DNA from: Rhodospirillales bacterium
GTDB lineage: Bacteria; Pseudomonadota; Alphaproteobacteria; Acetobacterales; Acetobacteraceae
Direction: 5' to 3'
Assembly: GCA_947458025.1 (NCBI GenBank)
Contig: CANHCJ010000003.1
Location: 1 to 63,993 of the forward strand
DNA: 63,993 bases
The notes below the pieces were generated by a model. It ran no database searches, was not told the origin of the DNA, and saw nothing but the letters and a program-made list of their open reading frames with translations. Made by a program: the position numbers and the translations under genes. Of this stretch, positions 56,601-63,993 are shown piece after piece. Each line of letters starts with the position of its first letter. Within the stretch, counting starts at the first letter, position 1.

Positions 56601-57391
56601 ATGGCGTAGTTGGCAGACGCGGCGATCAAGCCGTGATTTGTAATTTTGCTGAACTGATTGAATTGGATGCCGACGCTGCCGCCTTCTATGCTGCCACCGG
56701 CAAGATTCGTGACTGTTCCACCTGAACCGAGATAGACGCCGTAGGTGGAGAAGCCGACCGCACCCTTCCCCTGGATCCTGCCAGCGTTCGTGATGCTGCC
56801 GGCACCGCCGAGCACCCCCACCCCATTGTGCGGCGCGGTGATCGATGACTGCGCACCCAGGTTCTCCACCGTGCCGCCAGTCCAGAGCGCCACGCCCGTT
56901 GCGGCATCGCCGCGCCCGACGATGGTGCCAAAATTGGTCACGCGGTCGGCCGTGCCGCCCTTGATGTAGGCGGCGGCCGCATTGCCGCCATCGATGCGCG
57001 CGCTGGTCACCCCCGCGGCGCCGTTCACGATCGTCCCGCCGCCGTTCAGCAGAACACCGGCGCCGCCACCCATGTCGGTCCCGGCGATGGTGCCGAGGTT
57101 CTCAACCCGCCCGAAGCCATTCACGATGTTGGCGCCATAGTAGGTGCCTGTCATGCGGCCGGTCGCGGCGTTGCTGATCGTCCCACCGGAGCGCAACAGC
57201 ACGCCGATGCTCTTGGGGCCGGAGGTCTGGATGTTCCCCTGGTTGGTGACGGTCCAAGCCGTGCCGATGGGACCATCGATCCCGAGGTTGGTATTCGTGA
57301 CGACTGCTCCTGTGGTCGCCACCAGCACCGGATCGTCACCCGCCTTCAGGGTGACCGTGTTGGTCCGCGTATTGTCGATGATCAGGCCCAT
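53696..57391 (-). CDS. Large secreted Calx-beta/RTX-type repeat protein
   Basis: A 1231-residue surface or secreted protein. Residues 1 to about 495 form a beta-helix-like region with repeated GTI-x-N-x-G-type turns and a closing GFERVEIDTGASWTIAG segment. About 497-1092 hold five tandem Calx-beta domains of roughly 115-120 residues, each ending in a [LI]NDD[TSV] or LDNDT acidic turn. The C-terminal 139 residues have a short RTX-like block (GTAGNDTLTGTAGPD, GQGQDTITAGGGVDG) and end in hydrophobic FVL. There is no N-terminal signal peptide, so type I secretion via the C-terminus is likely; no exporter genes are adjacent. It is probably a Ca-dependent adhesin or matrix protein. Confidence 0.85.
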   Translation of the reverse strand: MGLIIDNTRTNTVTLKAGDDPVLVATTGAVVTNTNLGIDGPIGTAWTVTNQGNIQTSGPKSIGVLLRSGGTISNAATGRMTGTYYGANIVNGFGRVENLGTIAGTDMGGGAGVLLNGGGTIVNGAAGVTSARIDGGNAAAAYIKGGTADRVTNFGTIVGRGDAATGVALWTGGTVENLGAQSSITAPHNGVGVLGGAGSITNAGRIQGKGAVGFSTYGVYLGSGGTVTNLAGGSIEGGSVGIQFNQFSKITNHGLIAASANYAIRGGQGDIVNTGTITGLGTATGSIRMPGGGTITNSGFITGNANAISTNGPTTVVNTGHIQAFGVGVISSGSSNTVTNFGTIEAIGGGGNAVQFMFASDDRVVMNAGAKFIGAVVADLGADTLQLTGPTPGTLSGLGTAFQGFERVEIDTGASWTIAGAPSQLTTSIHGFDSNDSIRITGAQLSVVSYSSGVLQLSGSQSLSLNIPGVTSGSFVATPDGAGGTSIRNVTGSVVSLSTTSVTKAEGLSGTASFVFTATRSGATADPLSIGWSVAGIGANAATASDFAGGVLPSGTLNFAAGATTGSITVDVQGDAATEANEGFRLSLGTPPAGSVLGTSTALGTITNDDSALAIVRTSGNKPEGTGSPSLHSFTITRTGATTAGQTVKWTTAGASPAGAQSAAGTDFTGGVFPSDTVTFAAGDTSKVILVSVVGDSTPELNETFEVSLANPSAGVTIATPTATSLILNDDVAFAIAAGTASGIEGQSGSRAFTFVVQRAGAAPGPNTVSWSVLGTGAAPAGASDFVDGVLPGGLLSFGVGETFKTITVPVRGDTTAEADEGFQVTLANPTGAVIAVPSASMTILNDDTTLSIAALSASKPEGSGGTTGYTFTVRRTGITGGPATVGYSVSGIAGAGTQPAGAADFANSLLPSGIVSFAAGETSKVISIPVLADQAGEFNERFAVTLSNPSGASLGTASAQGIILNDDTSVAFATRNVTRYEGNAGTTAFTFTISRSGTTTGTSTVDWSFAPGGVAGTAAANAGDFFKGVFPTGDTITFLPGQTSATRTILVAGDTNPDGGLNESFTLSLAHPSAGVAITGGTATGTILDNDTIRGTAGNDTLTGTAGPDLFLIGQGQDTITAGGGVDGFRFIQSAIGAEATHRFTLADFAPAAGERIDLSRIDAIAGTLANDPFVFTDFQGLFGMPGQLRWERVDAGHVLIQGSVNGDNVADLTILVASADPVSSGWFVL

Positions 57392-57626
57392 CGGCTTTCT
57401 CCCCTTGGGGTTCCGCCCAGCAGGGATGGCCGGGGAACCATTTTGGGAGTTTCATGACTATAGCATGCAATGACCCTTGATATGAATCAAACGGCACAAG
57501 AATTGAAAACAGATCGATGCGATGGAAATTTATGTGTCTTCGCAGGTGCGTGAATTGGCAAATCACCTGTCCGGACCCACATCATATGTGCTGCTTGCCG
57601 GTCAGGTCCGAATCAGCAGTGCCGCC
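57392..57626. other. AT-richer gap upstream of the repeat protein
   Basis: This 235-base gap separates the repeat protein from the amidase. It contains a TATAGT on the minus strand, about 70 bases upstream of the start (RC of actata), that could be a -10, without a good -35. It contains no gene I can support. Confidence 0.35.
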
Positions 57627-59033
57627 TCAAGGACGAAGGTTGGCATACCTGGCAGGGAAGCCAAGCAGCGCCTCGATCCCAAGGCACGCCTCAAGGATCG
57701 CCCGCTCGGCGAAGCGCGGCCCCACTACCTGCAGTCCGACCGGCAGGCCATTGGCCGACAGCCCGACCGGGATGGAGGCCGCCGGATGCCCCGTGAGGTT
57801 GAAGGGAAGGGTGTACGGCACCGCGTCGTCCCATCGGTCATAGCCCTGGCTGTGGTAGGCAATGTCGGCGCGGGGCGCCACATGCGGCGTGGTGGGCGTC
57901 AGCAGCAGATGGTGGGTGCGGAACAGCGCCACGAACCGGTTGTGCAGCCGCGGTCGCGCCACCTGGGCCGCATTCACCTTGTCCACCCCGATCGACAGTC
58001 CTGCCTTGGCCAGGCGCAGCCAGCCCGGGTCGGTCTCCTCCCACCGACTTTCCGGGATGACGCGCAGGCGGTTGGCAAAGCCGGCGAGCCAGAAATCCTC
58101 GAATGCCGGCTTCAAAGGGTCGATCACCGGCCCCACCGCCTCCACGGCCGCGCCAGCCCGGCGCAGTGTGGCGAGAACCGGCGCCAGCACCGCCATCACC
58201 TCGTCCTCCGGCTTCGCCCCGCCCAGGTCGGGCGACCAGGCGAACCGCACTCCCTTCACGGCCGGAGCAAGGTCGGCAAGCCAGCCGGCGGGCGGCGGCG
58301 GGATAGAGTACCAGTCGCGCTCATCGGGCCGCGCCATCACCGCCAGGGTGGTCGCGGCATCCTGCACCGTTCGGGTGATCGGGCCGCCTGCCACCACGGT
58401 CGCGAACGGACTCTCCAGCGGATGGTGCGGCACGCGCCCGAAGGTGGGCTTGATCCCGAAGGCACCGGAGAAGGCCGCCGGGATGCGGATGGAGCCGCCG
58501 CCATCGTTGCCGAACGCAATGGTGCCGATGCCCGCCACCACCGAGGCCGCGGCCCCGCCGGAGGATCCGCCTGAGGAATGGGATGGCTTCCACGGCGTGC
58601 GCGTGGCCGCTCCTCGCAGGCTGGAATCGGTGATGCCCTTCCAGCCGAACTCTGGCGACGTGGTCTTGCCCAGGAACACCGCGCCCGCCTCGCGCAGCCG
58701 CGCCACCACGGGCGCATCCGCCGCCGCCGGCGTATCCGGCGTGGTGGTGGAGCCATTGCGGGTCGGGAAGCCCGCCATGTCCACGTTGTCCTTGATGGTG
58801 GCCGGCGCGCCGTCAAGCTTGCCGAGCGCCGTGCCACTCCGCCACCGCGTCTCGCTGGCCCGGGCCGCGGCCAATGCGCCTGCCTCGTCCACCACCTGGA
58901 AGGCGTTCAGGGCCGGCTCCCACCGGGCCAGCTGCGCAAGATGCGCCCGCGCTACCTCCACCGGCGAGAGCGTGCCCTTCTGGTAATGGCCCGAAAGCTC
59001 GTCCAGGGACATCAGAAGAACGTGGTCGGCCAT
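57627..59033 (-). CDS. Amidase signature family protein
   Basis: A 468-residue amidase. The Ser-cisSer-Lys triad can be placed at K81 (ATIKDN), S157 (GGSSGG) and S181 (GGGSIRIPA), all canonical. It should hydrolyse an amide to acid and ammonia or amine; the substrate is unknown. The full-length domain is present, ending in PVGLQVVGPRFAE. It is not in an operon, and lies between the repeat protein and the YihU-like gene. Confidence 0.92.
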   Translation of the reverse strand: MADHVLLMSLDELSGHYQKGTLSPVEVARAHLAQLARWEPALNAFQVVDEAGALAAARASETRWRSGTALGKLDGAPATIKDNVDMAGFPTRNGSTTTPDTPAAADAPVVARLREAGAVFLGKTTSPEFGWKGITDSSLRGAATRTPWKPSHSSGGSSGGAAASVVAGIGTIAFGNDGGGSIRIPAAFSGAFGIKPTFGRVPHHPLESPFATVVAGGPITRTVQDAATTLAVMARPDERDWYSIPPPPAGWLADLAPAVKGVRFAWSPDLGGAKPEDEVMAVLAPVLATLRRAGAAVEAVGPVIDPLKPAFEDFWLAGFANRLRVIPESRWEETDPGWLRLAKAGLSIGVDKVNAAQVARPRLHNRFVALFRTHHLLLTPTTPHVAPRADIAYHSQGYDRWDDAVPYTLPFNLTGHPAASIPVGLSANGLPVGLQVVGPRFAERAILEACLGIEALLGFPARYANLRP

Positions 59034-59131
59034 TGCGGTTTCCTCCAGGCGCAGTTCAACTCGCAGGGTGCCGCGACCGCGGCGATCGGGAAAGGGCCCG
59101 CCACGCCGGCGGCCCGAGACATGAGGACACC

Positions 59132-60031
59132 ATGAGCGAACGCATCGGCTTCATCGGCCTGGGCAACATGGGGCGGGGCATGGCGGGCCAGCTGGTCGCC
59201 AAGGGCTTCGACACCACTGTCTTCGACATCGCGGAGGCTCCGATGGAGATCCTGCGCCAGAAGGGCGCCAAGCGCGCCGAAAGCATCCCGGCCCTCGTCG
59301 CGGCAAGCGACATCGTGCTCACCATGCTGCCCAATACGCCTGATGTTCAGGGCGTGGTGCTGGGCGAGGGTGGGCTGCTGGCCGCCGGCCGGCCCGGCAT
59401 GATGCACATCGACATGAGCACGATCGACCCGCTCGCCAGCAAGGCGATGGCCGCCGCATTGGCCGAGCGTGGCATCGGCTGGGTCGATGCCGGCGTCGGC
59501 CGCTCCCCGGCCCATGCCGAGCGCGGCGAGGTCAGCTTCATGGTCGGCGCGACCGATGCCGATTTTGCCCGCGCAAAGCCCCTGCTGGAGGCGATGGGCA
59601 CCACCATCGTGCAGTGCGGCGGGCCTGGCGCCGGCATCTCGATGAAGATCACCCTGAACTTCCTCTCGATGGCCACCTGCCAGCTCACCGCCGAAACCCT
59701 GGCGCTGGGCACCAAGCTCGGCCTGAAAATGGCCGATATGCATACCATCATCACCAGCGGCCTGGCCTGCAACGAGCACTTCCGCCAGTACTGGCCCACC
59801 AAGGTGCTGGCCGGCGACACCACGCCGGGCTTCGCCATCGACCTTGCGTTCAAGGACCTCTCGATCGCGGTCGCCACCGCGGCGGCGGCCGGCGTGCCCG
59901 TCATCACCGGCTCGGCGGCGCGCGAGGCCATGGGCATCGCGCGCTCCGTGCACGGGCTCGGCAAGGAGGACATCACCGCCGTGCTGGTCGCCGCGGCGCG
60001 GAATGCGGGGGTCGAAACCCCCCACCTCTGA
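59132..60031 (+). CDS. NAD(P)-dependent beta-hydroxyacid dehydrogenase, YihU-like
   Basis: A 299-residue dehydrogenase of the 3-hydroxyisobutyrate dehydrogenase superfamily. N-terminal Rossmann motif GFIGLGNMGRGMA; catalytic Lys K172 in ISMKITLNF. Instead of the usual D-A-P-V-S-G-G substrate loop it has DAGVGRSPAHAERG (R124). From memory of the family, this and the downstream FRQYWPTKVLAGD and FAIDLAFKDLSIAV blocks match the Escherichia coli YihU (sulfolactaldehyde reductase) pattern. No other sulfoquinovose pathway gene is adjacent, so the substrate is open. The start ATG at 59132 is close to the amidase start on the other strand, leaving a short divergent region. Confidence 0.88.
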   Translation: MSERIGFIGLGNMGRGMAGQLVAKGFDTTVFDIAEAPMEILRQKGAKRAESIPALVAASDIVLTMLPNTPDVQGVVLGEGGLLAAGRPGMMHIDMSTIDPLASKAMAAALAERGIGWVDAGVGRSPAHAERGEVSFMVGATDADFARAKPLLEAMGTTIVQCGGPGAGISMKITLNFLSMATCQLTAETLALGTKLGLKMADMHTIITSGLACNEHFRQYWPTKVLAGDTTPGFAIDLAFKDLSIAVATAAAAGVPVITGSAAREAMGIARSVHGLGKEDITAVLVAAARNAGVETPHL

Positions 60032-60037
60032 GGCCGC

Positions 60038-60802
60038 TCAGGCGGGCAGGGTTATTCCTGCCCGCTGCTGCAGCGCCTCGTCGCGGATGGCGCATTCCCC
60101 CTGAGGATAGTCGGCCGCCTCGGCGCGGCACAGCCAAGCGATCACCTGGGCCGGAATCTCGGGCGGCAAATGCTGCTCCGGCAGCAGCTGGCTCACCGGG
60201 TTCAGGCCCGAGGCGCGGATCTTCTCCTGCATCGCGGTACGCACTGTGCCAGGCGCGAAGCCGTACACCCGCAGGCCGAGATGGCCATACTCCAGCATCA
60301 GCGAGCGGCCAAGCATCGCCAACCCGGCCTTGGAGGCGCAGTAGCTGCCCCAGCCCTCCAGCGGCCGGTGCGCCGCGCCGGAACTTACGTTCACGATCAC
60401 CCCCTTGGTCGCCAGCAGATGCGGCATGCAGGCATGGATCGCGTAGTAGTTGCCGGTGAGGTTGATCTCGATCGCCTTCGCCCAGGCCGCCGGATCGGTA
60501 TCGGCCACCCGCCCGATCGGCTCGATCACCGCGGCATTGTTGATGAGGTGGTCCAGCCGCCCGAACCGCGCCACGGTGGCCTCCACCGCGGCCTTCACCT
60601 GCCCGTGGTCCGACACGTCGCAGGCAATCGGCAGCACCTTCGGGCCCAGCCGCGCGGCCAGGGCCTGCAACTCGTCGGCACGGCGGGCGGCAATGCCGAT
60701 CGAGGCGCCCTGCGCCACGAGGATCTCGGCGACCGAGGCGCCAAGCCCCACGCTGGCGCCCATGACGAGGCTGACGGTTCCTGCTAGCGGTGCGGCGGCC
60801 AT
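60038..60802 (-). CDS. Short-chain dehydrogenase/reductase (SDR)
   Basis: A 254-residue classical SDR. The cofactor motif is GASVGLGASV in place of TGxxxGxG. NNAAVIEP is the NAG motif, and the active site shows S (NVSSG) with Y-x-x-x-K in YCASKAG. It is likely NAD(P)H-dependent oxidoreductase on a carbonyl or alcohol. The start is the ATG at 60802. It converges on the YihU-like gene with only 6 bases between stops. Confidence 0.9.
   Translation of the reverse strand: MAAAPLAGTVSLVMGASVGLGASVAEILVAQGASIGIAARRADELQALAARLGPKVLPIACDVSDHGQVKAAVEATVARFGRLDHLINNAAVIEPIGRVADTDPAAWAKAIEINLTGNYYAIHACMPHLLATKGVIVNVSSGAAHRPLEGWGSYCASKAGLAMLGRSLMLEYGHLGLRVYGFAPGTVRTAMQEKIRASGLNPVSQLLPEQHLPPEIPAQVIAWLCRAEAADYPQGECAIRDEALQQRAGITLPA
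60042..60065 (+). terminator. Hairpin after YihU-like gene
   Basis: A perfect 9-bp inverted repeat (gcgggcagg / cctgcccgc, 6-base loop) lies 10 bases after the YihU-like stop, within the 3' end of the convergent SDR gene. It can terminate the plus-strand transcript; no T-run. Confidence 0.4.
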
Positions 60803-60885
60803 GGCGAGACTCCCTGATTTTGGCCAGCGTTCTTGGCGCAGCCAGGCCGTTCGGGCAACCTCGCCGTCATCATGGGGGAGCACGG

Positions 60886-61716
60886 ATGAGCGATCCGGTA
60901 CCGGCCATTGCCGAGGCCGCGGCCACGGGGGAGACCGCGGCGCTGTTCGCCGATATCCGCAAGGTGTACGGCGTTAGTGTGGTAAACCTGATCTGGCGCC
61001 ACCTTGCCACCATCGATGGAGCGCTGGCGTATGTGTGGGGCGCGGTGCGCCCGCTCTACGTCGACGGCACGGTTGCACGGGAGGCGGAGTCCCTGCGCGC
61101 CGGTCTGGCCATACCGGCTGCGCCGGAGGTGCCGCGCTGCGTGCTGGAGGCCGCCGGACTCGGCGCAGAGGCCCGCGACGCAATCGCGCGCGTGATGGCC
61201 GCCTATGACCGCACCAACGCTATGGCGTTGCTAGCCCTCTCCGCCGCCCGGGCGCGGCTGGCGGGGCAGGGCGGCTTTCCCTGGCAGCCCGGGGAAGAGG
61301 AGCCGCCGCCCGAAGCATCGCTGGTGCTCCCGCCACTGCTCGACCTCGCCGCCATGGCGCCGGACACGGCCGCCCTGGTGACGACACTGAACCGCATGGG
61401 GTCCGACCGGACCGACCCGGTCCTGGCCAGCATGTGGCGCAACCTGGCGCATTGGCCGGCCTTTCTTGCGCTGTCCTGGCCGGTTTTGGCGCCGCTCGAC
61501 GCCGACGGCCGGCTGGAGCGCGCCATCGCCGGCGGCCTCGCCCTCGCGCGCAGCCGCGCCGCCGTCCTGCCGCGCGTCGCCAAGGTGCCGCCGCTGGACC
61601 CGGCGCTCGTGCCGCAGGTCGATGCCGCACTGGCGACCTTCACTGGAGACGCCATTGCGCGGATGCTGATCATCACACGCGTTCTGCGCGCCGCCTTTGG
61701 TCCCGCCCTGCGGTAG
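60886..61716 (+). CDS. DehI-like halocarboxylic-acid dehalogenase family protein
   Basis: A 276-residue protein of the DehI family (PF10778 type). Two internal related blocks, VNLIWRHLATIDGALAYVWG and ASMWRNLAHWPAFLALSW, reflect the pseudo-repeat seen in DehI, which dehalogenates 2-haloacids with direct attack of water. I cannot place the catalytic Asp with certainty, and many family members are of unknown function. The start is the ATG at 60886, with a gggggag site. It diverges from the SDR gene. Confidence 0.8.
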   Translation: MSDPVPAIAEAAATGETAALFADIRKVYGVSVVNLIWRHLATIDGALAYVWGAVRPLYVDGTVAREAESLRAGLAIPAAPEVPRCVLEAAGLGAEARDAIARVMAAYDRTNAMALLALSAARARLAGQGGFPWQPGEEEPPPEASLVLPPLLDLAAMAPDTAALVTTLNRMGSDRTDPVLASMWRNLAHWPAFLALSWPVLAPLDADGRLERAIAGGLALARSRAAVLPRVAKVPPLDPALVPQVDAALATFTGDAIARMLIITRVLRAAFGPALR

Positions 61717-61768
61717 CGGCCCGGCGCCCGGCGCCGCATACTGGCGCGACGTTCCTCCGGAGTAGTCC

Positions 61769-63157
61769 ATGTCCAGCCGTGACAACGCCATCTCTTCCGC
61801 CCTTGCCTTCTTCGACGCCGGCGGCTTCCGCGACCGCCTGGCCGCCCTGGTGGCGATCCCCAGCACCATGCAGGACCCGGCCTTCGAGCAGGACGTGTGG
61901 CGCTACCTGCGCGAAGCGATCGAGCCCTGGGTGACACGCATGGGCTTCAAGGCCACCATCCACTCCAACCCCCGCCCCGGCTTCGGCCCGATCATGGTCG
62001 GCGAGCGCATCGAGGACCCCAGCTACCGTACCGTCCTCACCTACGGCCACGGCGACACCGTGCGCGGCCTGGACGACCAGTGGGACGAAGGCCTCAAGCC
62101 CTGGGAGATGAAGGAGGTCGGCGACCGCTGGTACGGCCGCGGCACCGCCGACAACAAGGGCCAGCACGCCACCCACCTCACCGCGCTGGAACACGTGCTG
62201 GCCGCCCGCGGTGGCAAGCTCGGCTTCAACCTCAAGCTCGTGCTGGAAATGAGCGAGGAGCGCGGCTCCACCGGCCTGCGTGAGTTCGTCGCCAGCCACG
62301 CCAAGGAACTGGCCGCCGACGTCCTGATCGCCTCCGACGGCCCGCGCGTCGCCGCCCCCATTCCCACCGTCACCACCGGCACCCGCGGCTCCTGGGGCTG
62401 CGACCTCAGCGTGCGGCTGCGCCCGGGCGGCGTGCATTCCGGCAACTGGGGCGGGATGATCGTCGACCCCGTCGTCGTCCTTTCCCATGCGCTCGCCTCG
62501 ATCTGCGACCGCCACGGCAAGATCCTGGTGCGCGACTGGCTGCCCGGGAACGGCCTGCCCGCCCAGGTCCGCGGCGCCCTCGCCGGCCTCGACCTGCCCA
62601 GCGAGGAATCCGCCACCATCGACCCGAACTGGGGCGAGCCCGGCTTCACCAGTGCCGAGAAGGTGTTCGGCTGGACCAGCTTCATTGTGCTGGCGATGAT
62701 CGCTGGCCGCCCAGAGGCTCCGGTCAACGCCGTCGCCCCCTGGGCCAGCGCCAACATCCAGCTGCGCTACACCGTGGACAGCGACGTGGCCGGCTTCGAG
62801 GCCGCGCTGCGCCGCCACCTCGATGCCGCCGGCTTCCCGGAGGTGCAGATCGAGAATCCCAAGATCGGCATGCCCGCCAGCCGCACCGACCTCGACAACC
62901 CCTGGGTGGGCTGGACCGTGCGCAGCATGGAGAAGTCGCTCGGCAAGCGCGTTCAGGTGATCCCCAACGGCGGCGGCGGCCTGCCCGGCGATGTCTTCGT
63001 CGACCATCTCGGCGTGCCGCTGGTCTGGATTCCGCTCAGCTACAACGGCTGCAAGCAGCACGGCCCGAACGAGCATTTCCTGATCGCCCCGGCGCGCGAG
63101 GGCCTGGCCGCCTATGCCGGCCTCTGGTGGGACCTGGGGGAGCCCGGGGTGCCTTGA
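61769..63157 (+). CDS. M20 family metallopeptidase
   Basis: A 462-residue M20 dipeptidase/deacylase-like enzyme. Metal ligands are placed in TYGHGDTV (His and Asp), GRGTADNKGQ (bridging Asp), MSEERGSTG (Glu pair) and, near the C-terminus, KQHGPNEHFL (His). The dimerisation lid is inserted mid-protein (RPGGVHSGNWGGM). The length and lid fit the cytosolic carnosinase/M20 dipeptidase group. Substrate unknown. 52 bases after the DehI-like stop. Confidence 0.9.
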   Translation: MSSRDNAISSALAFFDAGGFRDRLAALVAIPSTMQDPAFEQDVWRYLREAIEPWVTRMGFKATIHSNPRPGFGPIMVGERIEDPSYRTVLTYGHGDTVRGLDDQWDEGLKPWEMKEVGDRWYGRGTADNKGQHATHLTALEHVLAARGGKLGFNLKLVLEMSEERGSTGLREFVASHAKELAADVLIASDGPRVAAPIPTVTTGTRGSWGCDLSVRLRPGGVHSGNWGGMIVDPVVVLSHALASICDRHGKILVRDWLPGNGLPAQVRGALAGLDLPSEESATIDPNWGEPGFTSAEKVFGWTSFIVLAMIAGRPEAPVNAVAPWASANIQLRYTVDSDVAGFEAALRRHLDAAGFPEVQIENPKIGMPASRTDLDNPWVGWTVRSMEKSLGKRVQVIPNGGGGLPGDVFVDHLGVPLVWIPLSYNGCKQHGPNEHFLIAPAREGLAAYAGLWWDLGEPGVP

Positions 63158-63171
63158 TCCCCTGAAGCCGC

Positions 63172-63217
63172 TTGCCTCGGGGCAGGGCGCGATGTACCCG
63201 CGCCCTCCCCGAGGCAA
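63172..63217 (+). terminator. Long hairpin between M20 peptidase and DUF4337 gene
   Basis: A 19-bp stem with one bulged base (ttgcctcgggg-c-agggcgcg pairing with cgcgccctccccgaggcaa, 7-base loop), 14 bases after the M20 stop and 14 bases before the next ATG. No T-run follows. It is probably a terminator that also separates the two genes. Confidence 0.55.
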
Positions 63218-63231
63218 ACGGAGACTCGACC

Positions 63232-63792
63232 ATGGCCGGCCACGCCCATGTCGACCACGGCGGCGACAAGCGCATCGCCCTGCTGATCGCCATCCTCGCC
63301 CTGTTCCTCGCCATCGTGGAGACCGGCGCCAAAAGTGCCCAGACCGAGGCGCTGGCCCGCAACATCGAGGCCGCCAACCTCTGGTCCTTCTTCCAGGCCC
63401 GCACCATCCGCCAGACCACGGTGCGCACCGCCGCCGAGGAGGCCGAACTGGCGAAGGCCGCCGCCGGGGAGGAGCTGAAGGCCGCCATCGAAGCCCAGCA
63501 GAAGCGCTGGCGCGACACCGCGGCACGATGGGAGAGCGAGCCCGAAACCGGCGAGGGCCGCAAGGAGCTGATGGAACGCGCCCGGAAGGCCGAGGTGACG
63601 CGCGACCGCTCCATGGCCGCCTACCACCTGTTCGAATACGGCGCCGCCGCCTTCCAGGTGGCGATCGTCGTGGCCTCCGCCTCGATCGTCACCGGCGTGC
63701 CCCTGCTTGCGGTGGGCGGCCTGGTGCTGGGGGCAATTGGCACCCTTCTGGGCCTGCTGGGCTGGCTGGCCCCCATGGCGATCCACTTCTGA
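63232..63792 (+). CDS. DUF4337 family membrane protein
   Basis: A 186-residue protein with an N-terminal His-rich tail (GHAHVDHGG), one TM segment (IALLIAILALFLAIVETGA), a charged helical region with likely coiled coil (63400-63600 in DNA), and two C-terminal TM segments. The block NIEAANLWSFFQARTIRQT is the DUF4337 hallmark. Function unknown. The ATG at 63232 follows a ggag site. Confidence 0.85.
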   Translation: MAGHAHVDHGGDKRIALLIAILALFLAIVETGAKSAQTEALARNIEAANLWSFFQARTIRQTTVRTAAEEAELAKAAAGEELKAAIEAQQKRWRDTAARWESEPETGEGRKELMERARKAEVTRDRSMAAYHLFEYGAAAFQVAIVVASASIVTGVPLLAVGGLVLGAIGTLLGLLGWLAPMAIHF

Positions 63793-63908
63793 CCCGACTG
63801 CCGCAAATCCTTCACTTGACCCGGTGCGCCCGCGGTTTAGGCTTAGGACCCATAAGCGACTTGCATCGGCTCGGGAGCATGTGATTCTCGATGCGTCGGA
63901 GGTGAGCG

Positions 63909-63993
63909 ATGTCCGACGTGGTTTTGTTGTCGCGGGCGCAGATGGCCCGCTTGGCCCCCTACTTCCCGCGCTCTCGCGGCAAGCGACGGGTGG
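63909..63993 (+). CDS. IS5-family transposase, N-terminal fragment cut by window edge
   Basis: The last 85 bases encode MSDVVLLSRAQMARLAPYF, then PRSRGKRRV, and run off the window. This is the typical N-terminus of IS5-family transposases (the family usually reads MSDL-x-x-L-S/T-x-x-Q-M-x-R-L-x-P-F-F-P), which catalyse cut-and-paste transposition via a DDE domain. Only the first 28 codons are visible, so I cannot say whether the element is intact. The left inverted repeat probably lies between 63840 and 63900 but is not resolved. Confidence 0.75.
   Translation, partial: MSDVVLLSRAQMARLAPYFPRSRGKRRV

Noticed and set aside
63793-63908. Full left end of the IS5-type element
   Set aside because: No inverted repeat partner or target duplication can be identified because the element continues beyond the window.

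Overview
The window looks like chromosomal DNA of a very GC-rich alphaproteobacterium. The uninterrupted trpB-trpA-accD-folC block is typical of that class. The overall gene style (many dipeptide ABC operons, amidohydrolases, CoA-transferase modules, DUF1194 and DUF3750 proteins) fits Acetobacteraceae such as the Roseomonas group; the family assignment is an inference from gene content. No rRNA, tRNA or CRISPR array was recognised.

Layout. 223-3636 (minus): MFS exporter, GMC oxidoreductase and its small subunit. 3716-4885: acyl-CoA dehydrogenase. 5029-9723: housekeeping operon trpB, trpA, accD, folC and a divergent dehydroquinase-like gene, closed by a hairpin. 9769-18839: a catabolic patchwork with a metallo-beta-lactamase-fold hydrolase, a GST-like protein, a two-subunit CoA-transferase, three alpha/beta hydrolases (two with a Cys in the nucleophile elbow), a DUF1194 protein, a carboxymuconolactone-decarboxylase-like protein, an M20D amidohydrolase and a DUF3750 protein.

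18847-47942 is dominated by ABC importers. System 1 (18847-24086, minus) is a complete dipeptide/oligopeptide operon. A carbohydrate-type operon (24324-27512, plus) has a binding protein and two permeases but no ATPase. System 2 (27810-31682, plus) has two permeases and two ATPases but no binding protein, and both ATPases have lost conserved motif residues. System 3 (31759-39036, minus) is complete and has two tandem paralogous binding proteins. System 4 (42673-47942, minus) is a second copy of the system 1 layout. Between systems 3 and 4 lie a MoxR/CoxE-type pair and a PEP-CTERM surface protein.

48052-63993 holds a PAS hybrid histidine kinase, a BisC/TorA-type molybdoenzyme, an enoyl-CoA hydratase, a RidA-like protein, a large Calx-beta/RTX secreted protein, an amidase, a YihU-like dehydrogenase, an SDR, a DehI-like protein, an M20 peptidase and a DUF4337 membrane protein. 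The start of an IS5-family transposase is cut by the window edge.

The most unusual object is system 2, an intact, tightly overlapped four-gene operon whose two nucleotide-binding subunits both depart from consensus at the signature and H-loop (and one also at the Q-loop and D-loop). The six other peptide-type ATPases in the same window are canonical. Other items worth a look are the dehydroquinase-like protein lacking the catalytic Tyr, the Cys-nucleophile hydrolases, and the palindromes between system 3 and the moxR-like gene.
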